From positions 18,280,543-18,344,542 of the forward strand of contig CM026551.1 of assembly GCA_015143295.1 (NCBI GenBank): a DNA stretch of 64,000 nucleotides, written 5' to 3'. Positions 11,591 through 22,200 of this stretch are shown here, piece by piece. The position numbers and the translations under genes were made by a program. Each line of letters begins with the position of its first letter. Within the stretch, counting starts at the first letter, position 1. The DNA is from Tetracentron sinense (taxonomy: Eukaryota > Streptophyta > Magnoliopsida > Trochodendrales > Trochodendraceae). The notes below the pieces were generated by a model. It saw only the letters and a list, made by a program, of their open reading frames with translations. It made no database searches and was not told where the DNA came from.

Positions 11591-12539
11591 GAACGATTTC
11601 CACTCTAGCAATTAACAATGTCTTTATATTCTTGGCTACCAACCTTCTGAGCTTCCTTTTACCTTAAAATTTTCAACAATTCTGCTCCTTTTAAACGGTG
11701 AAGCCCACCCTACATCTTCGTCGTAAACCTAAAAACACAAATATATAAATTTCACTTTTAAAAAATAAACATATTTATAAGTTCAAGCCAAGAGAAAGAA
11801 ATAATATAGAAGAGACGAAAGGTGAAACTACTCCTCCAGAGTCTAGGCTTGTAATTTCAGCATAAGATTCATTTGACAATGCGGTGGTTGTTTAAAAAAA
11901 TGCTAAAGACACCTGTACATGATGAGTTTGTGGCTCTAGATATGCTACTTTGCTAGTATATCACTTAGCTAGGTAAGGTTATCTATTGCAGTGCTGCTTT
12001 TGGACTTATTATTTTAACTATTGGTGTTTAGGGTTTTCCTATTGCTCAACTTGTGACATAAAACTAAATTAACTGTTTTCTGTGTGATGTTTCGTGACAG
12101 AAAGTGAATCTAGTTTGCAAGCCTGAGCTTAGTTGGGTAAAGCTCAAGTAAGTCCAGCTCCTTGATAGCCCTAAGGCCCCTTACCGTGGGGAAAAATATA
12201 TGAACTAATAAATGACTAATATTTCTGCAACTTTACATAGGTTGTCTCCCTGGAGTTATTGTACAATACGCACATTATTATATAGAATGAAAGGAGATCA
12301 TCAAACAATATTCTAATTAATGTTATAAGTTGGAAACAAATTGTATTGAGAGAAAGACAACTTGTACTAGAGATTAGCGGATAGTTTATATTGTGCAGGA
12401 AAAAACCATTTCAGTCAAATTGTTTTTAGAGGAAAATAAAACACAAAAATGACTGGGAAAATTGTCTTAACACTAAGCTATTTGGCTAACTATAAAGGTA
12501 GTTATATATGTGCTAATCAAACACTTTCTCTAGCAAGAA
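11591..12539. other. Intergenic, no gene recognised
   Basis: No recognisable gene. The sequence is AT-rich, with one exon-like GC rise near 12110-12190 that has no sustained frame. Confidence 0.35.
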
Positions 12540-13120
12540 AAGAATATTTAATCATCCAAAAGCAATCTAAATTGAGCTATACCAAACATAGAAAGGGCTG
12601 GAAAAAAAGATTTACTCAGTTTGCTTTAAGTTTATGAGACTTTCTCATTTGAAAAATCAAAGAAAAATATGCAAAAATCATCAAAAGAACCTTATGCAGG
12701 CCAGTGCCTAGATTATATTTGAAGTAGTGGTCTCTTGTGCCTTATCTAACGGTTCAAAAAAAGATTTAATCATCCAAAAGCAATCTCAAATGAGATCTAC
12801 CAAACTCACAGTATTTACTCCGTTTGCTCTAAATTTATCAGATTTTCTCATTTGAAAAATCAAAGAAAAATATGTGCGAATTTCATATAATTGAAGGAAA
12901 AACATAAATAAAATAAATTTTTTTAGAAGAAACATGTTTGTAATAATTCAAGCATTAGAAGTTCATGTTATATATATATATATGAATAATCTATCCCAGA
13001 AGTCCAATTTCAATTGGCAGTCCATAGCAAACCAAATATGATTGGAAGAATATGCTCAAATCATCAATAGAACTTTATGCAGACGAGTGCCTATTTTATA
13101 TTTGAAGTAGTGGTCTATTG
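12540..13120. repeat. Imperfect direct repeats (about 225-bp spacing)
   Basis: The block AATCATCCAAAAGCAATCT and the following TTTCTCATTTGAAAAATCAA appear at 12550-12670 and again at 12768-12870. The TTTGAAGTAGTGGTCT block occurs at 12719 and 13102. The pattern indicates an old local tandem duplication of non-coding DNA. An (AT)n tract lies at about 12968-12982. Confidence 0.6.
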
Positions 13121-13299
13121 TGTTAGCAAAATTTATATTCACTCATGTAGGCTATAATGATTCCCAAACCCTAGCCAAGATTCGTGCATGCAAAACTACC
13201 CCAACCACATCAACATTATTCAACATTCATGGTAGATGAATTTTTTTAGTGGTGAATTATTTTAACCCAAAATTCCGTTTGAGCATGCCAAGTCATATG

Positions 13300-13745
13300 C
13301 AATTCAGAAAAACCCAAGATCAAGGTGGTGCCGATGAGTATATTTGCCTCATAAAAATTAAGAAACAAAGCCCCTCTCTGCCAAGGTTTAAGATGAGAGA
13401 TCTATTGGATTTTTGGTTGAAATTTTGGCTATTGCCCAAATAATTGCAAATCTAGGAAAAAATTGATATTATTGATAATAGGAGAGATGAAATTACTCCG
13501 TGTGATACACGGGGATCATCCAAATTTGGGAACATGTTTCAAAACCTTAATATCAAGAAGATCAAGTTGGAATTGACTCACCTAATGGTGCTGATGATTA
13601 TTTATTCTTCAAAAAATTCAGAAATAAAGCCCCTCTCCACCAAGGTTGAAGATGGGAAGGAGAAAAATATTGGAGCAGTGTCAGTGAGTATTTTTGTTTC
13701 AGAAAATAAAGCCCCCCTCCGCCAAGGTTAAAGATGGGAAGGAGA
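13300..13745. repeat. Three imperfect direct copies around GCCAAGGTT
   Basis: Units containing AAAGCCCCTCTC and CCAAGGTTNAAGATGGGAAG recur at about 13368, 13627 and 13705, with the preceding GAGTATNTTTGYCTCA-type segment also repeated. This looks like local tandem duplication. The short frames across it are by-products. Confidence 0.5.
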
Positions 13746-13874
13746 CAGAGATCGAAGAAGTACCTGGATCCACAAACTTGCAGATCAAGTTATAACTGTG
13801 AATCGAGAAGTCAAATCTGTAGCGAGATTTTTGGTTGAAATAGAAAGAGCGAGATGTTTGTTTGTTTGAGGTTT

Positions 13875-14038
13875 GAGGGATATAGAGGATAGATTAAATG
13901 TAGCCATGTGTAACGGGTATGAGAGGGTATGTTGTATGTAACTTGTTTGTTTGTTTGAGGGATATAGAGGATAGATTAAATGTAGCCATGTGTAACGGGT
14001 ATGAGAGGGAATGATGTATGTAACTTCTTTGAACAGAG
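13875..14038. repeat. 82-bp direct tandem duplication
   Basis: GGATATAGAGGATAGATTAA and the following TGTAGCCATGTGTAACGGGT occur twice with an 82-bp period and only a few differences (GGTATGTTG against GGAATGATG), so the duplication is fairly young. Confidence 0.75.
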
Positions 14039-14589
14039 GGTGAATGAGATCTTGTTCAGATAGTGTCTAAATCTTGGAAAAGAAGAAGAGGTGCTAGTAG
14101 AGAGTAATGGGAGAGAGTAGTCGTGTGTGAGAGGTGCCTTCTTTTGTATATGTAACGTATTCATAACACGTTAATGAGATGTTTTAACTAGCCTAACTGC
14201 TCTCAACAGGTGGGGGAGAAAAAAGGGAAAGTGGAAGAACTTATGACTTATGAGAGAAAAGACGAGCTTATATGACTTAACGATAATAAAATAGTCATAT
14301 GTGACATCAACTGAGATAGATACGTGGCATTTGGAGGATCTATTAACTGTGTTTTATAAGACTAGATAGATAGATTTTACTTCTCTTTTTCATTATGTTG
14401 AAATTTGATTGGTTTTGGAGCAGGACTTGGGATCCGCTAATTAGAAGTCAAAAAAAAAATTATAATGCTAAAACTTTAGTATTTCCATGTGGACAATCTG
14501 CCCTCAATACAAGTGCCAAGCCACGTGGACGGTGCAAATCCAAAGAACACGCATGAAGCGTCTTCCAGGAAACATACCCAGAGATCTAC

Positions 14590-15129
14590 CTACTTCTGGC
14601 GGGGTCGTTTCCCACCATCCTCGTCTGAGTCGGAATCGGAGTCCTCGTCGTCGCCGGAGTCGATTTCTTCGTCGGAGCGAGAAGGATCGAGACGAGCTGC
14701 ATCCATGGCCCATTGCATGACCTTCTCCACTTCACTCTTTGAAACCTCATCATCTTCTTCGTTTCCATCTTTCCCCTTATCACGATGATGATCTTCGGAT
14801 CTCCTGGGATTCTCTTGAAATTCTGGAATAGAAGAGGAACCCTTGAGAGCAGCGAATCTAGCGTATAGATCTGCACCAAGTTTGGTGTCTAATTGTTCTT
14901 CCTTGTGTTTTTGCTTTGGTGGCAGTGGCATCCGCGTAATTTGGGAAGGAGTTGGCTTCGATTTGAGGGCTTTGAAGCGGCGGGCCAGATCCTGGTCAAT
15001 TGGGGAAGGGCTGTGAGAGAGGTGGCCGTGAAGGTTGAGTTTGAGCACCATCTCGTCCTCCGCCGCCCGCAGCAGCTCCTCCACCTCCTTCTCCTCCTTG
15101 TTTTTGTATTTTTCCCCCTTTTTACTCAT
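14590..15129 (-). CDS. Small acidic protein with two MIM1-like motifs (possibly ANCHR-like)
   Basis: An uninterrupted 179-codon frame with a clear start at 15129. The N terminus is a charged predicted helix (EVEELLRAAEDEMVLKLNL, residues 15-33). Two related motifs follow: DQDLARRFKALK (45-56) and ADLYARFAALK (86-96). Both fit the MIT-interacting MIM1 pattern [DE]xxLxxRLxxLK with F in place of L, and the second lacks the acidic first position. A conserved-looking helix EVEKVMQWAMDAARLDP (133-149) precedes a D/S-rich acidic tail ending KRPRQK. Paired MIM1 motifs are known in the abscission regulator ANCHR/ZFYVE19, which binds the ESCRT ATPase VPS4, but no FYVE finger is visible here. The assignment is inference. 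Expression and intactness look plausible. Confidence 0.75.
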   Translation of the reverse strand: MSKKGEKYKNKEEKEVEELLRAAEDEMVLKLNLHGHLSHSPSPIDQDLARRFKALKSKPTPSQITRMPLPPKQKHKEEQLDTKLGADLYARFAALKGSSSIPEFQENPRRSEDHHRDKGKDGNEEDDEVSKSEVEKVMQWAMDAARLDPSRSDEEIDSGDDEDSDSDSDEDGGKRPRQK

Positions 15130-15868
15130 CCTGCCACTGCCCTTTCTGTTTGCTCCCTTGTGTTCTTTATATTTCTAATGAGAAGCCTTTTAAAAGTTCC
15201 AACCACTTGATTTTTTTTGGGTTTTTGGGTAGACATAACCGCATGATCTATTTGGAAAGATGATTACGCTTCTGTTCGGGCTTGGCGGCAATCAAATGCC
15301 GATTCGTGGGTAGGGTTTTGCCCTAAATTTACGAGAGATAAAAATATTCAACTCCTTATACGATTATCCCTTCAACTCTGGTTAAGGTTTACTAATCCTT
15401 AGAGTTAAAGCTTCTATCCTAATATTTTTGAAAGAAAAACAAGATTTAACCAGGGTTACCAAGTTTGTTGTATGTCATACTACGCAAATCTGAACTAGTT
15501 CGTGCTTCGGTTTGGATTGGTTCGTGAAATGGAGCGAACCACACAATGATTTTAAAATGGTCAAAATTTTTATTTGAATTCACTGGTTTTTTTTCTTTGG
15601 ATTCGGCAATCTATACTTTGAATTCACAAATCACTCATAAACTACTAAGTTTTAAATAAGGCTTTCTATTCTAAGATAGAATTAAGATGAAATACAAAAT
15701 TCGAAAGCAAAGCACAAAATAAATTTTTTTTTTAAATGACAAAAGTATCTTTTTAATTAGCATGAGAATAATGACTTAGGCGATTTCTTTTGATTTTTGG
15801 TGTTATTTGGCTTAGACCCATATTTGGGATGAATCTGATTCTTGCTCTCAAGTAGAGTCGTCAAGCTA
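15130..15868. other. Upstream region of the 179-aa gene; no further gene
   Basis: The start of this stretch should hold the 5'UTR and promoter of the minus-strand gene at 14590-15129. The rest includes a diverged TTAACC-type repeat (about 15370-15420) and AT-rich sequence without a gene. Confidence 0.4.
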
Positions 15869-17654
15869 TGAGCAAGAGAATTTAACGTATTTTTTTTATG
15901 AGCCGAGTCCTGTGGAGAAACGACGCTAAATACCTAATAATGGAGCCACCTCCTATTTGATTATTGCATAAAATAAGATACCGAGTAGAATGGATGGGGG
16001 CTTACGATCTTAGGTCGGAATGCTCAGTAAGTGATTTAATTAAGTCTCAAAAAAGGTGTTAGACACCTCAAATTTTTCATCCGAATATAGTTACCCACTC
16101 CCTATGTCTAAGCCAAATAACATGAAATTCATAGGAAATTACCTAAGTAATAGTAATTATGGTAATTTAAAGATGAATAGATGATGAAATGAGACCATCC
16201 TAGAGGACAGTCGGACCCGTATAAGGTTGCCTACATACCGTCTTGGCAGTATCAGACCAAGGAGCTTACGACATCAGGTCTGTTTGAATTAGATTGACTT
16301 GATTCAAACGACCGTTGTTTTATGCTGGCACAAAACCAAAGTCTCTCAAATGAGATGAGATCCGTTCAAACAAACATGATTTTATAACTACACAGAACTA
16401 TGTTCATTTGAATTAGGTGGTCTGGTTCGAATAAAAAGCATTTTGTAATTGTCTAAAACCTGATTTTTCGAGGGTATGGGTGATTTAATTGGAATTCTAA
16501 ATAACCTAGGGTAAAGTGAACATGAAAATGATGCAATTAGCCAAAATTGGGAAAATGAGATTGATACAAATCATGCTCATTTTGGATGGAATGAGCTTTT
16601 GTTTGAACGAGCATAGCCTTGTAGCCAAAAACACATATAATGAAGAAATGAGTCTCGACTATTACCAGACTTTAAATGAAAATTGAAGAACAATGTACAA
16701 ATGGAAACAGAAAGACAATGCGAACATGAAAATGAAAGACATCTCCATTTTGAAAAAGGGAGGGGCTCAAATGTTTGAGGGGATTGGCCTTCTAAAAGCT
16801 CCTAGAAATAGACTAGGGAATAAAAAAGTAATAAAAACTATTTTGAAATGAAAGTAGTGCTCATTCTCCTTTTTAATGGGATCTCTCTAGATCATTAGAT
16901 TGATGTAGAGGGATCCACAAAGGGAAGAAAATGGGCTCTCAAATAACCCAAGAGAAAGCAAATGAGCAAAAACAAATGGGAATACAGTAAGAAAGCAATA
17001 AAAAAACTAGGAAGAAAAAAAATAGTTGAAGGATGGGGACGGAGAGGGTGAGGTTAAAACCTACCGTTCTCCTTTGCTCCTTGAAGCTCCAAGAGAAGTC
17101 ATCGCACAAGGGGTATGGATTTAGCGATGACCGTTTCTCTTAAAAAATCTGGAGGGTTTTAGGGTTGAAGGAGAAAGAAAATTAAAGTTTTGATCAAAGG
17201 GATTAGAGATTAGGGTTTAAGGTTTGTGGGGCTGAGTATTTATAGATTTTCCTAGGGTTATGGTAGTTTGGTAGTTATTTAGGAGGTTTAGCGAGTTGTA
17301 TGATGGAGATTTGTCGACAAAATTAGGTTTTAGATCCCAAAATATGCGACTTATGCAAAGAACATTTGAGCGGTTAAGTGCCCATTCAAACGGATTTGGT
17401 CTCAGGAAGACAGGTTGAATTGCTCAAACAAAAACAATAGCTAAATCCATATATTTTTGACAAAAATGAGACTCATGAGTTGGTTTGGTCTTGGACTTTA
17501 ATATGAGTGTTGGGGCTATAAGGAAGGGAATCTGGGTGGATAATAGAGTGTATTTGAGCTTGGATTAAGTATGCATGATTGGGCTTTCATTGATGTCTTG
17601 GAGCTCTAAAAATAAAAATGAAAAGTAGGGGGGTGCAAAAATAGGGTGCTTACA
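15869..17654 (+). mobile_element. Solo-LTR-like element (1.79 kb)
   Basis: The element runs from TGAGCAAGAG to GGTGCTTACA, so it has TG...CA ends. It is flanked by the 5-bp direct repeat AGCTA (15864-15868 and 17655-17659), the usual LTR-retrotransposon target duplication. Internally it has no recognisable gag or pol. It includes a GGTGTTAGACACCTC-like segment (about 16049) of a kind common in plant LTR elements. A solo LTR is the simplest reading; an internally deleted element is possible. It is a fossil, with superfamily undetermined. Confidence 0.5.
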
Positions 17655-17659
17655 AGCTA

Positions 17660-18650
17660 TGATGGTCAAACTATTGGCAAGTAGCAAAAGCTTATTCCCC
17701 TGCAATTGTTGTTGAAGCTCGAGCAATTTTTGGAGCTTAAAAAACTTGCAAAATCTAAAAATTGAAGTAACATCCAAAATCTTCAACTACATAATTTCGA
17801 TATGTTTGCATTAGATTTGTTATTCATCAAGCTGATCTTATAGCACTACAGATGTCATGATAATCCATGATCTTCTCATAGAGTTTGGGTTATGTAATGG
17901 TTTGTAATGGTTTTCAGGTTTTTTACCTTTAAATTTTGACATGAAATTTTTACAACACAAAAATCTTCTTTTAACTCTTATTAATAAATTTAACCTTTAG
18001 AGTTAATATACTTTTTTTTCTTCTAAAATCCAAGGTTCGATGGTTGAACCATTAGTGAATTTAACCACAATTAAGGGTATTAGAAGGGACACCTGTTTGA
18101 CCTGCTGTAGAGAATTCCTCATCTTAAATTTTATTTAGTTGGATTGAATAAAAAATAATAATCACCACTTGAAGGGACCTTGGGCGAGTTTCTGCTCTTT
18201 AAAGTCATTCGTAGGTCAATGGTATACGCGATTGCCTTTAAAGGCTTAAACCTAATCGGAGACTCTAAAAGAAGAGAGAGAAAAAAGAAGAAGAGGAGTG
18301 TGAGCAACAACTGTTCGTTTAAAACCTTTGGATCCATATGCCTGCAAATCGCAAAATATCAGAGGACCATCAATGAAATTTCACATACAAGTTCCTAGAA
18401 ATGAAATTTTCTCAGATTTGAATGGAAACCCTAACCCGAAGAAAAACCAGACCGAACGGATCCACCAAAAATGGCGGTTTTCCGATCCTCTGGCAACATT
18501 GCGATACCGCTTTCTCCTTTTCAGGAGGTTGAGCAGGTCGGTGATTTAAGGTTATGAGTGACTAAATGTTCATCAGCGATACCGTCTGCTTCGATTCTAG
18601 GGTTTTTTTCCTTCTTTTCTGTTCATTTATTTCTTATTAGGGTTTTGTGT

Positions 18651-18654
<4 letters not shown>
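17660..18654. other. Upstream region of the PWWP gene
   Basis: Contains a TTAACC-family repeat remnant (about 18030-18090) and, from about 18400 on, GC-richer sequence that probably forms the core promoter and 5'UTR of the PWWP gene. No other gene is recognised. Confidence 0.4.

Positions 18655-18685
<31 letters not shown>
18655..18685 (+). repeat. (GA)n microsatellite in the 5'UTR, abutting the start codon
   Basis: About fifteen GA units run directly into the ATG of the PWWP gene at 18686. An in-frame GTG upstream (18647) would only add an SEREREREREREREM-type extension from the repeat, so the ATG at 18686 is chosen. Confidence 0.85.
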
Positions 18686-18689
<4 letters not shown>

Positions 18690-19147
18690 GGATTTCGGAC
18701 AATTTGCAGGGATCGGGTGGGGTAGATTGCAGTGTTGGTTCCATCGTTTGGGTTCGGCGGAGGAACGGAGCTTGGTGGCCAGGAAAAATACTGGGCCCGA
18801 ATGAGCTCTCAGCTTCTCATCTCATGTCTCCCAGATCAGGAACGCCGGTCAAGCTTCTCGGGAGGGAAGATGCCAGCGTGTAAGTTTGTTTAGCGTATTT
18901 CTCTTCTTTATGTCCTGTTTTTCTGAATTCGATCATTGTTACCCCTTTTTTTGCCTGTGTATTTCGCAACATTTTTGCATACTGCTTTTAGTTTACTGTG
19001 GAATTTCACTTACTTGCTTAAGGGAATTAAGTTGGTGAGTTATCATGTTATCTTGAGTTGAATAGAAATCTGATTTCGATTTAATTGTCTCAAAAGCTTT
19101 GGCTGCATTTGGTTGTTTTTGTGGGCCTGAAATGTTTTTTTTGCTGA

Positions 19148-19206
<59 letters not shown>

Positions 19207-22200
19207 CAGAAGGGAATCAGTACACAGCTACAAGGAGGAGTTTACTGAGCTGTAAAGTCACTAAAAAAACGAAAAGAACTAAGCCAAACAAGTACAAATA
19301 GGCGGCAAAAAAACCACTAAGCAGCTGTGGATGATGACCGATCTCACCCAAGAATCTCTCCCACATCCGTGTCTCCCTGAAGTATCATACACCAATCTAA
19401 GATTATGAAGCTGATACGCAGTTGTTGATAGAGGATTTCGGTTGAGCTTCTACACCTGATCTGCCCTAAGTTAACTAAACTGAACCATTCCAGAGACTTT
19501 TATCTCAGGGGAGATGTGGGGATAAGAAAGCAGAAGGAAGGATCAGGTTCAGTGATTAGGAGGAGAGGAAGGATTGTAGAACACTTGACCAATAGTGACA
19601 TATAACTAGCTGAGAGTTCCCTAACCCTTGATTATGTTCGCATCCCTAAAAATCTTTCATCCATAATGAAGAGGGATCACCCCCTATTTATAGCATTTTC
19701 ATGATTTGCCAACTCAATAAAATTAGTTAGAGCTCTCAGCCAATAAGAATCTGTCATGGTAGCCACAACTAATTCATTATGACCTCACGCCTTAGTGAGA
19801 ATGTTCGTCAGGTTAGTAGTGCGATCACCAAGGCGATCCCCCCCCACACACACACACATATATACTCCCCCAAGCCGGGTCATGCGCCGTGGGAAAGCCT
19901 CTCCATTGGGTGGTTCTAGGTATTTGACAAAGGTACCTCCACCACCTTGGGCAAATCATCCAAGGGCTTTACCAGAGTTGTTTGGGGGGGGGTAATCCAG
20001 GGATTTTGCCTGAGTTTCCTGGGGTAATCTAAGGCTTTGCCAAAGTTGCCTTGTTGAAACTCCAAGGACTTTCCATACACAACCTGGGAATCTCCCAGGA
20101 CTTATGTGACTTGGGAATCTGCCAGGGCTTTATGTACATGACCTGGGAATTTGCCAGGGTTTTATGTACATGGCCTGGGAATCTGCTAGAGCTTACATGG
20201 CCTAAGAATCTGCCAGGGCTTTCCGTAAATGGTCCGGGGATCTCTCGGGACTTGCATGAGCACCTTGGGGATACTGCCAAGGACTTTTCGTACGCTGCAT
20301 GGGAATCTATAAGGACTCACCCATCAAATGCCTTGCTGAGACTCCAAGGGCTTTTAGTACATAGGCAAAAGCACATAAGCTAGCACGCAAGGTTCTAAAT
20401 GTCGATATCGCTCGACATGTCGAAGCCGCGGAAAAAAGATATAATTGAGATATATCGTTTATCGGTGATTTTTGGAAAAAATGACAAAAAATGGGACAAA
20501 ACATAGAATTTTGTAGTGAAACTTCAGGAAATGTTAAAATAGATGTTAATACACCTTTTTAGAATAAAAACATTTAAAAAAACAACAATATACATAAGAG
20601 ATGCAATGAGAAGAGAGCAAAGATGTGCGTTGACAAGTGACGATAATGTATGATTGATTTATGTTTTATTCATTTCTCAATAAGATGTGATCTAACCTCT
20701 ATGTTAATTGTAATATAATCAATTTTACTTCATTTGAAATAGTTTCTAAACCAATTTCTATCTGCATGAGTTGTGACCATTGGAGTGAGAGAGAGGTAAA
20801 GAGAACTGGGAATAACATTAGATATGAAAAGTATTTTCAATGGTTTTAACCTTAATGGTTAGTGAATCTTAACCACAGTTAAAATGAGTTAAATGGGGAC
20901 ATGTTCCATTTAAAAAAAAAATCTAAAAACCAAGGTCAGATGCTTTAACCCTAATGGTTAATAAATCTTAACCACAATTAAAGGGAGTTACAAGGTGACA
21001 CGTTTAATTTTTTTTTTTTTTTAAAATTAAAGTTATATGCTTTAACCTCAAAGGTTACTGAATCTTAACCACAATTAAATGGAGTTAAAAAGGGACATGT
21101 TCATTTAAAAAAATCTAAAAAACCAAGGTTAGATGCTTTAACCCCAAAGGTATCACTTTTTAACTCGCTTTAACGGTTTAACCATGGTTAAGATTAACTA
21201 ACCCTTAGGATTAAAGCATTTAACCTTGATTTAAGAATAAAAAAAATTAAACCTATCTTTTAACTCCCTTTAATTGTGCTTAGGGTTCACTAACCCAGGG
21301 TTAAAGAATCTAACCCTTTTTAGGGTATGGAAGTACGTTTAGTAGACTTTTGGAGTGACATTAGCATTATCCTTTAAGGGTGTAAAACAGGAGTGAGTTT
21401 AGCATTATGTTTTAAGGATTTCAAAAGGGGTGACATTAGCATTATCTTTATGGATTTAAATCAAGAGTAACAATAGCATTACCCTTATAAGGGTTTAAAA
21501 CACAGATCTCTCGATCTGTTCTCACTTCTAAAGGCAAACCCAAAAGAAAAACGGAGTAGAGCTCCGAAGGCAGAGGGGTAGCCGTCGATGGCGAAGGCTC
21601 CGGTGATGGTGACGGCGAAGGCTCCGGCGATGGAAATCGGCACAGGTATGTACCCCTAAGGCCACCTCTTCTTCCTTCTTCTTCTCTAAACTTCTAAATC
21701 TTATTTTTTTTTCTAAATCAAACTTGAATCAAAGGTTTTGCTCAATTTCGGGGTATATCGCCGATATCTCCCGATACTGTGTAAATTTTTTAATACAGGC
21801 TATAGATACATCGGTGGTGATCGATACCGAAATATATCGGCGATATATCGCCGATATTTTCGATATTAGGAACCTTGCTAGCACGTAGGTGTAAATACAT
21901 ATATGCGTAAATGTAGGCACTTTGGGTTGGTTGTTCAGTATGCGTTTTCTGACGTTACTGACTTGGTTGAATGGCAAGACGACATGTGGTAATATCATTT
22001 CCATGTACCAACAAGTAAATAAGAGGAGAGGAAGAGGATGAGTCTTGGAACGCTCTCAGATTCCTCTACTTTCAAATCGCCCAAGGGATCACCCTTGGAA
22101 GAGTCACCCAAATTGCTCCCTGGGCACTATCTACACTCGACTGACGCCATTAAGATAAAAAAGTTTTGAAAGGAAGCAGGGTTTAGGGAAAACCCATTTC

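Noticed and set aside
13497-13515. CCGTGTGATACACGG hairpin as a Helitron 3' end
   Set aside because: No CTRR|T follows within the usual distance on either strand.
14487-14788. Plus-strand frames opposite the 179-aa gene
   Set aside because: Arg/Ser-rich shadow frames of the minus-strand acidic gene.
18647-18685. In-frame GTG start upstream of the PWWP ATG
   Set aside because: It would only translate the (GA)n leader into an Arg-Glu repeat; the ATG at 18686 gives the conserved N terminus.
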